The position numbers and the translations under genes are program-made. Under the pieces are notes generated by a model that was not told the DNA's origin, did no database searches, and saw nothing but the letters and a program-made list of their open reading frames with translations. Shown piece by piece: positions 48,448 to 57,765 of a DNA stretch of 64,000 bases. The first letter of the stretch is position 1. Each line of letters opens with the position of its first letter. Source of the stretch: CAVTYH01 sp963738835 (lineage in GTDB: Bacteria > Planctomycetota > Planctomycetia > Pirellulales > JADZDJ01); contig CAVTYH010000001.1 in assembly GCA_963738835.1 (NCBI GenBank), forward strand, positions 992,001 to 1,056,000. The letters are read 5' to 3'.

Positions 48448-48482
48448 GTTGATTGTCAGTAGTCCGTCGTCAATAGACAACC
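48448..48482. repeat. Heptamer array abutting the aceF start codon
   Basis: On the minus strand: GGTTGTC TATTGAC GACGGAC TACTGAC AATCAAC, then ATG. Five 7-base units in register fill the 35 bases where a Shine-Dalgarno would be expected; none contains GGAGG. Confidence 0.7.
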
Positions 48483-48529
48483 GCTTGCGGCTTAGCCTGG
48501 TGTCGCAGGACTCGCGAGTTCAATTATCA

Positions 48530-51437
48530 TTACGCAAACAGCGGATCGGCCTTCTCTGGATTGATGCCTAGTTCTTCGATGGTCGCAGCGAGCTGAGTGC
48601 GATCCATCTGCCCCAGTTCGGCCAGCCGATACAGCGCGGCGACAGCCACGCATTCGGCATCGACTTCGAAATGCCGTCGCAGGTTCGCCCGCGTTTCGCT
48701 GCGGCCAAAACCGTCGGTGCCCAAAGCGAACAAACCACCGGGAACCCAGGGATTGATTTGTTCGGTCACCGCTCGTACATTGTCGGAGGCCGCGATGAAC
48801 GGACCTTGCACGCCGGCAAATTGCTGTTCGGCATAGCTGACCCGCGGCCGCTGATTCGGATGCAGCATGTTCCAGCGTCGGCAGGAGTGTGCATTGCGTC
48901 GCAGCTCTTTATAGCTGGTGACGCTCCAGACCGTGCTGCCAACGTCGAACTTTTCGGCCAGAAGTTTTTGAGCCTGCTGTACGCTGCGCAGAATTGCACC
49001 GCTGCCAAGCAGTTGCACGTGTTTCTTGCTCGCGGTTTCCACGGTGCTCAGCTTATACATGCCGCGGATGATGCCTTCTTCCACGCCTTCTGGCATCGGC
49101 GGCATTTCGTAATTCTCATTGTGAAGGGTCACATAGTACATGACGTCTTCGCCAAGCTCATACATCCGCTTCATACCGTCCAGCACGATAACGGTCGACT
49201 CATACATAAAAGCGGGATCGTATGCCGCGCACGGTCGGATAAGCGATCGCAAACAAATGACTGTTGCCATCCTGATGTTGCAAACCTTCCCCGTTCAGCG
49301 TCGTTCGTCCGGCCGTGCCGCCGAACAAGAATCCGCGTGCTCGCATATCGCCGGCAGCCCAAATCAGATCGCCGATGCGTTGGAAGCCGAACATGGAGTA
49401 ATAGATGAACATCGGAATCATCGGCACGCCGTGCGCGGCGTAAGCGGTGCCGGCGGCAATGAATGACGACATAGAGCCGGCTTCAGTAATTCCTTCCTCC
49501 AAAAGCTGGCCGTCCTCCGCTTCGCGGTAATATGACAACTGTTTTGAATCAACGGGCTCGTACAGTTGGCCGGCGTGGCGCATAAATCCCGCATTGGCGG
49601 AACAGAGGATCCATACCGAAGGTGCGCGATTCGTCGGGCACGATCGGCACGATGTACTTGCCGACTTTTTTGTCTTTAAGCAGGGCCGACATCAATGTGA
49701 CGACCCCAGTCGTTGTCGACAATTCTCGGCCCGTGTATTTTTCGACCAATTCGCGGTAATCGTCGAGCGTTGGTGTTTCCAACTTCGGCATTTTCTTGGC
49801 CGGCGGCCGACTCGGCAAAAATCCGCCGAGGGCCTCGCGGCGAGCGTGCAGATATTTCATCTCCGGCGTGTCGGTCGGCCGGCTTGTAGAATGGCGCTTT
49901 GGCAACTTCATCGTCGGAAATCGGAATGCCAAACCGTGAACGGAATTCGCGCAGTTCTTGCTCGTTGATCTCTTTCACCTGATGCGTGATGTTGCGCCCT
50001 TCGCCGGCTTCACCCAGGCCGTAGCCCTTGATGGTTTTGGCGAGAATCACCGTCGGCCGACCTTTCGTCTGCACAGCGGCTTGGAAGGCGGCGAAAACTT
50101 TTTCCGGATCGTGTCCGCCGCGGCTGCAGCTTGGCGAGTTTCTCGTCCGACAGATGATCGACCAGTTCCAATAGTTCCGGATACTTGCCGAAGAAGTGCT
50201 CGCGGATGTAGTTGCCAGGTGAGACAACATATTTCTGGTATTCGCCGTCGACGACTTCGCCCATCCGCTTCATTAACAGACCGGATTCGTCCTTCTCAAG
50301 CAACAAATCCCAATCGTCGCCCCAGATGACTTTGAGCACATTCCAGCCGGCGCCGCGGAACAGCGCTTCCAATTCTTGAATGATCTTGCCGTTGCCGCGC
50401 ACCGGGCCATCGAGCCGTTGCAAGTTGCAGTTGACGACGAAAATCAGATTGTCGAGATTTTCGCGCGAGGCCAGCGTGATGGCCCCCAAAGTTTCCGGCT
50501 CGTCGCTTTCTCCGTCGCCGATAAAGCACCAGACTTTTTGCTGGCTGGTGTCTTTGATGCCACGGTCTTCCAGATATTTGTTGAACCGCGCTTGATAAAT
50601 GGCCATGATTGGCCCCAGCCCCATCGACACTGTGGGATATTCCCAAAACGTCGGCATCAACCACGGATGTGGATAGCTAGAGAGTCCGCCTTCCGGCTGC
50701 AACTCTTGGCGGAAGTTCGTGAGCTGATCTTCGGTCAAACGGCCTTCGAGATACGCTCGCGAATAAATTCCCGGCGAAGCGTGACCTTGAATGTAAACCT
50801 GATCGCCGGAAAAATCTTCGCCGCGACCGCGCAGGAAGTGGTTGAAGGCCACTTCGTACAGCGTGGCAGCAGAAGCATAAGTCGAAATGTGTCCGCCGAT
50901 GCCGTGGTGTTCCCGGTTGGCCCGCACGACCATCGCCATCGCGTTCCAGCGGATGATGCTTTTGATGCGGCGTTCGATTTCTCGATTGCCGGGATACGGC
51001 GGCTGCTTGTCCGGCGCAATCGTATTCACATACGGAGTTGTCGCACTGAACGGCAATTCCACTCCAGCGCGGTGGGCAACCTCATCGAGTTTAGCGAGCA
51101 GGTAATTGACCCGCTCCGGCCCCTTGCTTTCCAACACGTAGCGCAGCGATTCCAACCATTCTTCGGTCTCGGCCGGATCGATGTCCTCAGAAGTTGACGC
51201 CGGAGCCGTCTCGGTAGCCACCGCCGACTCAACCTCTGCCGGCGCATCGAAACCTTCGCTCTCGTCGACCGATTCGTCCGCGCTCTGCCCTACTTCTTCG
51301 ATCGTGGCATCGTCGGGGGCCACGCCATTGCTGTCGGCATGCACACCGTTTTGGACGTGTTCGCCGTTGGCCGCGCCATTGCGGGCCGGGGAATCCGATT
51401 TCTGAGTGCTATCCGATCGCGTTTTGCCTCGGGCCAT
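48530..51437 (-). CDS. aceE: Pyruvate dehydrogenase E1, homodimeric type (four frame breaks)
   Basis: About 969 residues after repair. An acidic, Ala/Glu/Asp-rich N-terminal extension of about 90 residues precedes EEWLESLRYVLESKGPERVN, where the E. coli-type E1 begins. TPP-binding motif GDGESDEPETLGAITLASRE...FVVNCNLQRLDG; later SYYREAEDGQLLEEGITEAG, HGVPMIPMFIYYSMFGFQRI and QFAGVQGPFIAASDNVRAVT are E1 signatures. Start at 51437 (MARGKTRSD). Frame breaks near 50130, 49885, at 49578-49581 and at 49227-49230; the last two are repaired by adding GC to GCGC. It decarboxylates pyruvate and acetylates the lipoyl group of E2, whose gene follows. Confidence 0.94.
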
Positions 51438-51705
51438 ACCGTATTCCCTGGTTGTGAATCTCGTGCCAACAACTTCCGCCTGAGCCGACAACCCGCCCTC
51501 CTGGCCGTCGCCGGCTGGCAAACCCTATCTCCGGCATTATCCGGAACTTACGGCAAGCCGTAAAGGGGGATTGTGCAGTCTACCCGCCGGCTACGGATTC
51601 GGTTTTCGACTATGCAATTCTACGCCGCACCAATCGCCAAGTCAGCCACTATCCGCTCACCCAGTTGAGAAGGGGCAACCGATCCAATTCGGGTATAATC
51701 CACAC

Positions 51706-52428
51706 ATGACAGACACAAAACCACGACGCCGTTGGTTTGCATACAGCGTGAGAACGCTGCTACTGCTGATAACAGTCGTCGCCATTTGGTTGGGTGTGCA
51801 GGTCGATCGAGCGCATCGTCAGCGTTCGCTGTTGGCTGTTATTCAGAAAGCCAACGGACAACCGAGTTACGATTACCAATTCGACGCCAACTGGATGGGT
51901 GTATGGGACCCAAAGCCGCCCGGGCCGGAATGGCTGCGCAATCTGATTGGCGTCGAATACTTTTCGAACATTACCGGCGCATTTTATTGGCACGCGACCG
52001 ACGACGACATCAAGCCTCTGTGCGGATACGACAGCATTCGATCCATTAACTTCCTTTTGGACAACAACAGCCACGTTACGGATGAAGGCCTCAAGTATTT
52101 AGCGGCGCTGCCAAGTCTTGAAGATCTGGCGGTGCAGGGTTCAAAGGACCTGACCGACAATGGACTAAAATACTTCGCCTCGTTGAAACATCTTAAATCG
52201 CTGGCCCTCTGTTACTCAAATGTGACCGATGCGGGTCTAAAGCGTCTTAGCGCACTCCATCAGCTGGGATGGCTATGGCTTACCGGAACCCAAGTGACTG
52301 ATGCCGGCTTGCAGCACCTGAAGACGCTGGACCATCTTGAAATGCTCATTCTCAATGAAACGCAAGTGACCAAAGGCGGCGTAGCCGATCTGCAAAAGGC
52401 GCTACCGCATTGCCAAATTGAATTCTGA
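51706..52428 (+). CDS. Membrane-anchored leucine-rich-repeat protein
   Basis: 240 residues. A basic start and one membrane helix (WFAYSVRTLLLLITVVAIWL), the planctomycete SVRTLLLL anchor, are followed by a domain of about 90 residues and then LRR units of about 24 residues: LEDLAVQGSKDLTDNGLKYF, LKSLALCYSNVTDAGLKRLS, LGWLWLTGTQVTDAGLQHLK and LEMLILNETQVTKGGVADLQ. The repeats (LxxLxLxxTxVTDxGLxxL) match the planctomycete GALA-like class. Function unknown, probably protein binding at the cell envelope. GGTATAATCCACAC directly precedes the ATG, so the mRNA could be almost leaderless. Confidence 0.85.
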   Translation: MTDTKPRRRWFAYSVRTLLLLITVVAIWLGVQVDRAHRQRSLLAVIQKANGQPSYDYQFDANWMGVWDPKPPGPEWLRNLIGVEYFSNITGAFYWHATDDDIKPLCGYDSIRSINFLLDNNSHVTDEGLKYLAALPSLEDLAVQGSKDLTDNGLKYFASLKHLKSLALCYSNVTDAGLKRLSALHQLGWLWLTGTQVTDAGLQHLKTLDHLEMLILNETQVTKGGVADLQKALPHCQIEF

Positions 52429-52442
52429 GATTAGCGACGATT

Positions 52443-53045
52443 TCAAGATTTCACCGGTCCAGAGAACAAGATCTCATCCACCGCCGCCGACATCGCTGCC
52501 TTAGAGTCGCGAACAAATCTTCGTTGCAGGCGTCGGGCGATTGAATATCCCAGACGCGCTGCCAAGATTCGCGGACGAGAGAAGGCGCGGATTTGGTACC
52601 ACACAGCGCTGTCGGCGGACATTTCGATTGTGAAGCGCTCTTCGCCTTGTTCGACGTGCGCCGGCAATGTGCCGTAGGCAAAGCCGAATCGGCGAATCGG
52701 ACCAGCCTCGTCGATCGTGTAGACAATCCGCGCAGAGTTCCACCACCAAATTCGCAAGGCTTTGATGATGAGCGCGACGGTGTTGCCCTCGCGCAGTGCC
52801 GCATCATTTGGAATGATCTGCGTCCATGATGGCGGAAACTGCCGCCATTGCCGCAGGGCGTCGCAAGCACGCCAGTAAACGTCTTCGCCGTGTCCGAGCA
52901 GCTCACGATTCAGATCGTCGTCGAAATTGATCGGACACTTGCCGCACGCGGTTGCACCCACATCGGCATACGAAAACTGAGCGCCGTTTTGCGCCTTCAA
53001 AAACGATTCGAGCTGCTGCTCAGCCGGTTTGCGAAGTGACCACAT
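52443..53045 (-). CDS. DUF1990 (UPF0548) family protein
   Basis: 200 residues. FSYADVGATACGKCPINFDD and PSWTQIIPNDAALREGNTVA show the DUF1990 pattern (YxxVGAT near the start), followed by IVYTIDEAGPIRRFGFAYGT and EERFTIEMSADSAVWYQIRA, the characteristic beta strands. DUF1990 proteins resemble SRPBCC-type lipid- or ligand-binding folds. There is no signal peptide. It follows lpd on the same strand after 77 bases and may be in its transcript. Confidence 0.85.
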   Translation of the reverse strand: MWSLRKPAEQQLESFLKAQNGAQFSYADVGATACGKCPINFDDDLNRELLGHGEDVYWRACDALRQWRQFPPSWTQIIPNDAALREGNTVALIIKALRIWWWNSARIVYTIDEAGPIRRFGFAYGTLPAHVEQGEERFTIEMSADSAVWYQIRAFSRPRILAARLGYSIARRLQRRFVRDSKAAMSAAVDEILFSGPVKS

Positions 53046-53122
53046 GACACGATCATAACCGCTGCGGTTGCAACAGATTAACTGGTGATGCTATTCCATA
53101 AGCATTCGGCCCGAAAATCAAA

Positions 53123-54548
53123 TCACTTTTCCACGGGCCGGGGGCGGTAGATTTCCGTGGCGCTGCCCAAGAACGCTTCAGCGGCAAACGCCACTGACTC
53201 GCTCAGCGTTGGATGCGGATGGATCGATTCGCCAACATCGCGGGCGGTGCAGCCCATTTCGATGGCCAGCACCCCTTCGGCAATCAATTCACCAGCGCCG
53301 GTGCCGACGATGCCGACGCCAAGAATGCGTTCTGACTCTGGATCGATCAACAATTTCGTCAGTCCCTCGGTCCGTCCAAGCGAAACCGCGCGGCCGCTGG
53401 CGGCCCACGGATAGCGGATGGTGTCGATTTCTCGCCCTTCACGCTTAGCTTGCTCTTCTGTTAATCCGGCCCAGGCGATTTCGGGATCGGTGAATACGAC
53501 CGCCGGAATGGCTTTTGGCTCGAACACGGCCGGTTCGCCGTGTAGCGACTCGACGGCAACTTTGCCTTGATGCGCGGCCTTGTGCGCCAGCATCGGTTCG
53601 CCAGCCACATCGCCGATGGCGAGAATATGATCGTCGCCGGTGCGTTGTCGCTCGTCGGTTTCGACGAAGCCGCGCTTGTCGATTTGGACTTTCGTATTCT
53701 CTAGCCCAATGCCATCGCTGTTGGGTCGGCGACCGACCGAGACCAACACGCGGCTGAATTTTTCCGCTCGTTCATTGCTGCCGTCGGCGTTTTGCAGTCT
53801 GACTTCAATCGAATCACCTATGTCCGCCAATCCCACAACTTTTGTGCCGAGCAGAATCGTGGCGAACAGTTTTTCCAACCGGTTGTGCAAAGGCTTTACC
53901 AGATCGCGGTCCGCGCCGGGCAGCAGACTATCGGTCAATTCGACAACGGTCACTTTCGTTCCCAATTCGGCATAGACCGTGCCCATTTCAAGACCGATGT
54001 AACCGCCGCCGACCACGAGCAGCGACTCGGGCACGTCGGCCAATTCCAGCGCTCCGGTGGAATCCATGACCCGCGGCGTTGGCAAATCGAAAATCGGAAT
54101 TTTGATCGGTCGCGAGCCAGTGGCGAGAATGCAATGGTCGAACGTTAGCTGTTCCGTCTTGCCTGGCTCGTCTTGTCGCTCTAGTCGCAAAGTCGTCGAG
54201 TTCTCGAACCAGGCGCTGGCGTGAATCACTTGCACTTTGCGTCGTTTGGCTAATTGAGCAAGGCCGCCAGTGAGCGTGCCGATCACCTTTTCTTTGCGCC
54301 CGCATGGCGTCGATGTTGACTTTCGGCCGCGCAAACTCGAGGCCCCACTCAGACATTTCTTTCGATTCGCCAATCACTTTGGCTACATGCAGCAGCGCTT
54401 TCGAAGGGATGCAACCGCGAAGCAGGCACACGCCACCCAGCCGTGGGTCGCGCTCCACAAGGGTGACGTGCATGCCGAGGTCCGCCGCCAAAAAAGCGGC
54501 GGCGTATCCGCCAGGACCGCCGCCGAGAACTACAAGTTGGGAATACAT
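53123..54548 (-). CDS. lpd: Dihydrolipoamide dehydrogenase (PDH E3, one frame break)
   Basis: About 476 residues after repair. FAD site LVVLGGGPGGYAAAFLAADL, redox-active disulfide GGVCLLRGCIPSKALLHVAK, NAD site VPESLLVVGGGYIGLEMGTV, and active-site His-Glu in HPHPTLSESVAFAAEAF. E3 reoxidises the lipoyl groups of E2, passing electrons to NAD. The frame is lost at 54296-54299; adding one GC to GCGC joins NIDAMRA to RKEKVIGTLTGGL. It lies on the same strand as aceE-aceF but is separated from them by DUF1990 and the opposed LRR gene. A heptamer array directly precedes the ATG. Confidence 0.95.
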
Positions 54549-54583
54549 TGGAAATAAATGACAAATGACGAATGACCAATGAC
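54549..54583. repeat. Heptamer array abutting the lpd start codon
   Basis: On the minus strand: GTCATTG GTCATTC GTCATTT GTCATTT ATTTCCA, then ATG at 54548. The four GTCATTN units are nearly identical. Confidence 0.75.
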
Positions 54584-54772
54584 CAAACGACTCAAACTAC
54601 TGCCGTCGTCATGATTATTACCAAGACGGCAAGTGGCATAGTGTGGTTCACGCGGGTGCAGATCGTCAAGGATGGTTGAATCGAATGGATATTCGCCCGC
54701 GTTGCGGCCGATGTAATCCGACGATGTTTTGTGTATGTTGGCGGGTTCCGCTAAGCCGCAAGCGGCTGCCAA

Positions 54773-54800
54773 TACCGCCTACTGCCTACCGCCTATTGAC
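54773..54800. repeat. Heptamer array before the RNase Z-like gene
   Basis: TACCGCC TACTGCC TACCGCC TATTGAC, ending two bases before the ATG at 54803. The sequence differs from the aceF/lpd arrays but the 7-base period and position are the same. Confidence 0.7.
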
Positions 54801-54802
54801 AC

Positions 54803-55642
54803 ATGGTTGATAACGCTCCGGTCAAAACGCTGCAATTCAAGGGACTCACGATCGAGGGTTATTCCCGTGCGGCGGTGCAGACTTACTGGCGGATTCCGGA
54901 ATTGAAACTCGGTTTCGACCTGGGCTTGCAACCGTGGTCGTTCATGGGAACCGACACTTGGTTTGTGTCGCACTGCCATTTAGATCATGTGGCGGCGCTG
55001 CCGGTTTACGTGGCACGACGACGACTGATGAAAATGGAGCCGCCGACCATTTATGTGCCGGAGTATTCTGTCGAGCCAATCGATCGCATTTTGAAGATGT
55101 TCACGCGTTTGGATGGCGGGCAAATGCCTTGCAAATTGGTGCCGACGAAGCCGGGAGATGAAATCGAGCTTTCTCGGGAGCACGTGGTGACGGTCTCGGC
55201 CACGGAGCATCGTGTGCCCTCGCTCGGGTTCGTAGTCTGGGACCGCCGCCGGAAGCTGAAACCGGAATATCAGCAGCTATCCGGCGACCAAATTCGAGAT
55301 TTGCGCCATAGTGGCAAAGAAGTTACCGACGAAGTGCGCGTGCCGCTGGTGGCGTATGTGGGCGACAGCGCTCCGGCCGGCCTCGATCGCTGCCCGGCAA
55401 TGTATGAAGCCCGAGTTTTGATTACCGAGCTGACGTTTATCGCCTCTTCACACCGTAAGGAAAAAATCCACAAATTCGGCCATATTCATCTCGACGATTT
55501 ACTGGAACGGCGAGACCGATTTCATAATGAATTGATTATCGCCTCTCACTTCAGCGCCCGCTATTCGCCAGAGCGCATTCGGCGGATGATCGCCAAGAAA
55601 GTGCCCGATATGTTCAAAGGCCGGTTATACTTGTGGGCATGA
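54803..55642 (+). CDS. Metallo-beta-lactamase fold protein, RNase Z-like
   Basis: 279 residues. WFVSHCHLDHVAALPVYVAR carries the metal motif HxHxDH; AYVGDSAP and LIIASHFSARYSPERIRRMI supply the later Asp and His ligands. The absence of the cyclase insertion and the pattern LELTFI/GHIHLDDLLERRDRF fit the RNase Z / ElaC side of the superfamily, but the flexible arm and the HEAT motif cannot be matched by eye. The gene is translationally coupled to hemW: the stop (TGA 55640-55642) overlaps the next ATG. Confidence 0.8.
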   Translation: MVDNAPVKTLQFKGLTIEGYSRAAVQTYWRIPELKLGFDLGLQPWSFMGTDTWFVSHCHLDHVAALPVYVARRRLMKMEPPTIYVPEYSVEPIDRILKMFTRLDGGQMPCKLVPTKPGDEIELSREHVVTVSATEHRVPSLGFVVWDRRRKLKPEYQQLSGDQIRDLRHSGKEVTDEVRVPLVAYVGDSAPAGLDRCPAMYEARVLITELTFIASSHRKEKIHKFGHIHLDDLLERRDRFHNELIIASHFSARYSPERIRRMIAKKVPDMFKGRLYLWA

Positions 55643-56853
55643 ACATCAGAACGCAGGGCGCAGGGGACAGGAGGCAGTCAGCCCACGGCGGCAGCCGCGG
55701 GTTAGATCGCCAACCGCCGTCGCCGCGATCCGCTTACATTCACGTCCCCTTTTGTCGCCATCGCTGTGGCTACTGCAACTTCACTCTGGTTGCTGGCCGT
55801 GATGAATTGATCGAGTCGTATCTTGACGCACTTGAACGAGAATTAAGTTGGCTCGGCGAACCGTGCGAGGTCGACACGTTGTTTTTCGGCGGCGGCACGC
55901 CGACACATTTGCGTGGCGATCAACTGCGGCGCTTGCTGGGTATTGTTCGGCACTGGTATCCGTTGGCGACGGGCGCGAGCCCACCGGCCGAGTTCAGCGT
56001 GGAAGCCAATCCCTCGGATATCGATGCCGAGACGATTGATCTGTTGGCCGAGTATGGAATCACACGGATCAGCTTGGGAGCACAATCGTTTCAAGCAGAA
56101 AAATTACGAATCTTGGAGCGCGATCACGATATTACGACGATTGTGCAGGCGATTAAATTAGCACGTTGCCGGGGAATTGATGTTTCGCTCGATCTGATCT
56201 TCGGCGCCCCGGGCGAAGCGCTCGCATCATGGCAACGCGACTTGGACGCGGCTGTACAGTTATCGCCCGATCACGTCTCGACATACGGTCTAACTTTCGA
56301 GCTGGAGACGGCGTTTTGGAATCGTCTGGAGCGTGGCGAATTGGCCAGGATTGACGAAGAATTGGAACGTACACTGTATGGTGCGGCAATCGACACTTTA
56401 ACCGCCGCCGGGTATGAACACTACGAAGTTTCGAACTTCGCTCAGGACGGCAAACGCTGTCGCCACAACGAAGTGTATTGGACCGGCGGCGAGTATTTTG
56501 CCGCGGGGCCTAGTGCGGCGCGGCACGTCGGGGGGGTGCGGGAGACCAATTACCGCAGCGTCATAAAATGGCTGCAGAGTGTGCAGGCAAGCCAATCGCC
56601 GGTGGCCGAACGCGAGAGTTTGGCACCTGAAGAAAAGGCTCGCGAACTCTTGGTATTCGGACTGAGACGGCTGGAAGGAGTCGATCGCTCTTGGTTTGTC
56701 AATCGCACCGGCTTTGAGATTGATGCACTTGTCCGCGTGCCGCTTAAGAAATTTACCGCTGCCATGTTGCTGGCAGACGATGGCCAGCGAATTAAACTTA
56801 CGCGCGAAGGCCTGTTCGTCAGCGATTCAATCTGGCCGCATTTCCTGGCGTAG
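55639..56853 (+). CDS. hemW: Radical SAM heme chaperone HemW
   Basis: 404 residues. After an Arg/Gly-rich N-terminal extension (about 28 residues) comes the HemW block SAYIHVPFCRHRCGYCNFTL with the CxxxCxxC cluster, DTLFFGGGTPTHLRGDQLRR, FSVEANPSDIDAETIDLLAE and RISLGAQSFQAEKLRILERD, then the C-terminal ELLVFGLRRLEGVDRSWFVN. The CNF after the cluster (rather than CYC/H as in HemN) is typical of HemW, which binds heme and delivers it, and does not act as coproporphyrinogen oxidase. ATG at 55639 overlaps the previous stop. Confidence 0.9.
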   Translation: MNIRTQGAGDRRQSAHGGSRGLDRQPPSPRSAYIHVPFCRHRCGYCNFTLVAGRDELIESYLDALERELSWLGEPCEVDTLFFGGGTPTHLRGDQLRRLLGIVRHWYPLATGASPPAEFSVEANPSDIDAETIDLLAEYGITRISLGAQSFQAEKLRILERDHDITTIVQAIKLARCRGIDVSLDLIFGAPGEALASWQRDLDAAVQLSPDHVSTYGLTFELETAFWNRLERGELARIDEELERTLYGAAIDTLTAAGYEHYEVSNFAQDGKRCRHNEVYWTGGEYFAAGPSAARHVGGVRETNYRSVIKWLQSVQASQSPVAERESLAPEEKARELLVFGLRRLEGVDRSWFVNRTGFEIDALVRVPLKKFTAAMLLADDGQRIKLTREGLFVSDSIWPHFLA

Positions 56854-56874
56854 TTCAGGCTAAAGCCTGAACTA
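56851..56874. terminator. Palindromic repeat B at the hemW/isomerase junction
   Basis: TAGTTCAGGCTAAAGCCTGA and on: an 11-12 bp palindrome that begins in the hemW stop codon and ends in the stop region of the convergent TIM-barrel gene, so both genes end inside one hairpin. Confidence 0.7.
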
Positions 56875-57618
56875 CAAGTGGCTTTCGAGCAGCAGCCGCA
56901 TCTTGCGCATTTCGCCCACGTGATCGACACCTTCCATCGGCGTGATGTGGACACACAGAGCACGATTGTAGTGAACCATGGAAAGTTGAGTGATCAATCG
57001 GCTGTATTCGATTTCGCCTTGGCCAATGCGCACCTGGTGTTTGTCTTTCGAGGTGTCGCGCAAATGTACGTGGACCACATGTTTGAACACTTGGCCGTAA
57101 TTACTGCCCTTATGAGGACCGCAGATGAAAGGGCTCGGATCGAGGGTCAACCCTAAACCCTTGACCTGCTGACAGAGAACCGCCGCCGTGTCGGGATCTT
57201 GCGAAATACGACCTTCCTGCGTCAAGACGCCGACCAGCACACCGTCTTCGGCGGCGATTCGAGTCAGTTCTTGCAACCGTTCGATCTCGGCATTAAACGG
57301 CGTTCCAAGCTCGCCGCTGCGAACCGTAATGGCGACAACTTTCGTCGCTTTGGCCAATTTGCAGCAGGCGGCAAACTGTTCGTAATACTGCTCGCCAGGG
57401 TCGGGATCAACGGCGTAGGCCACCGGCGTGAGCCGCTGCGTATTGCGGCACTGGGCAATGACCCGGTCGAAATCGGTCAGCACTTCCGCCGGCGTAAACC
57501 CGGGACCGTCGGCGTGAATGCCGATTTCTACCCGGTTAAATTCGAGATCCACCAGGCGGCTCAAGGCCTCGTCTAGCGGGACACCGGGAAAACAATCGGT
57601 CGAGGCAGCTACAAACAC
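56872..57618 (-). CDS. Sugar phosphate isomerase/epimerase-like TIM-barrel protein
   Basis: 248 residues from a GTG at 57618, chosen because AAGGAG lies 8 bases upstream; an in-frame ATG at 57816 would add an implausible leader. Xylose-isomerase-like barrel: VFVAASTDCFPGVPLDEALS, NRVEIGIHADGPGFTPAEVL, KVVAITVRSGELGTPFNAEI, LGLTLDPSPFICGPHKGSNY and HVVHVHLRDTSKDKHQVRIG with the metal-binding His/Asp/Glu pattern. Substrate unknown. Confidence 0.8.
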   Translation of the reverse strand: MFVAASTDCFPGVPLDEALSRLVDLEFNRVEIGIHADGPGFTPAEVLTDFDRVIAQCRNTQRLTPVAYAVDPDPGEQYYEQFAACCKLAKATKVVAITVRSGELGTPFNAEIERLQELTRIAAEDGVLVGVLTQEGRISQDPDTAAVLCQQVKGLGLTLDPSPFICGPHKGSNYGQVFKHVVHVHLRDTSKDKHQVRIGQGEIEYSRLITQLSMVHYNRALCVHITPMEGVDHVGEMRKMRLLLESHL

Positions 57619-57765
57619 TCCGTTTCTCCTTCCCTCGCAGGCCCAAATCCGTGGCAGTCCATTCGCCCTGTAGCTTACAATCGCCTGCCATACTGTGGCA
57701 ACACCGGATGGACCGGGCAGCGCATTTCGTTGGCACGCAGCTGGCGGTGCTTTACAATCGCTTTC

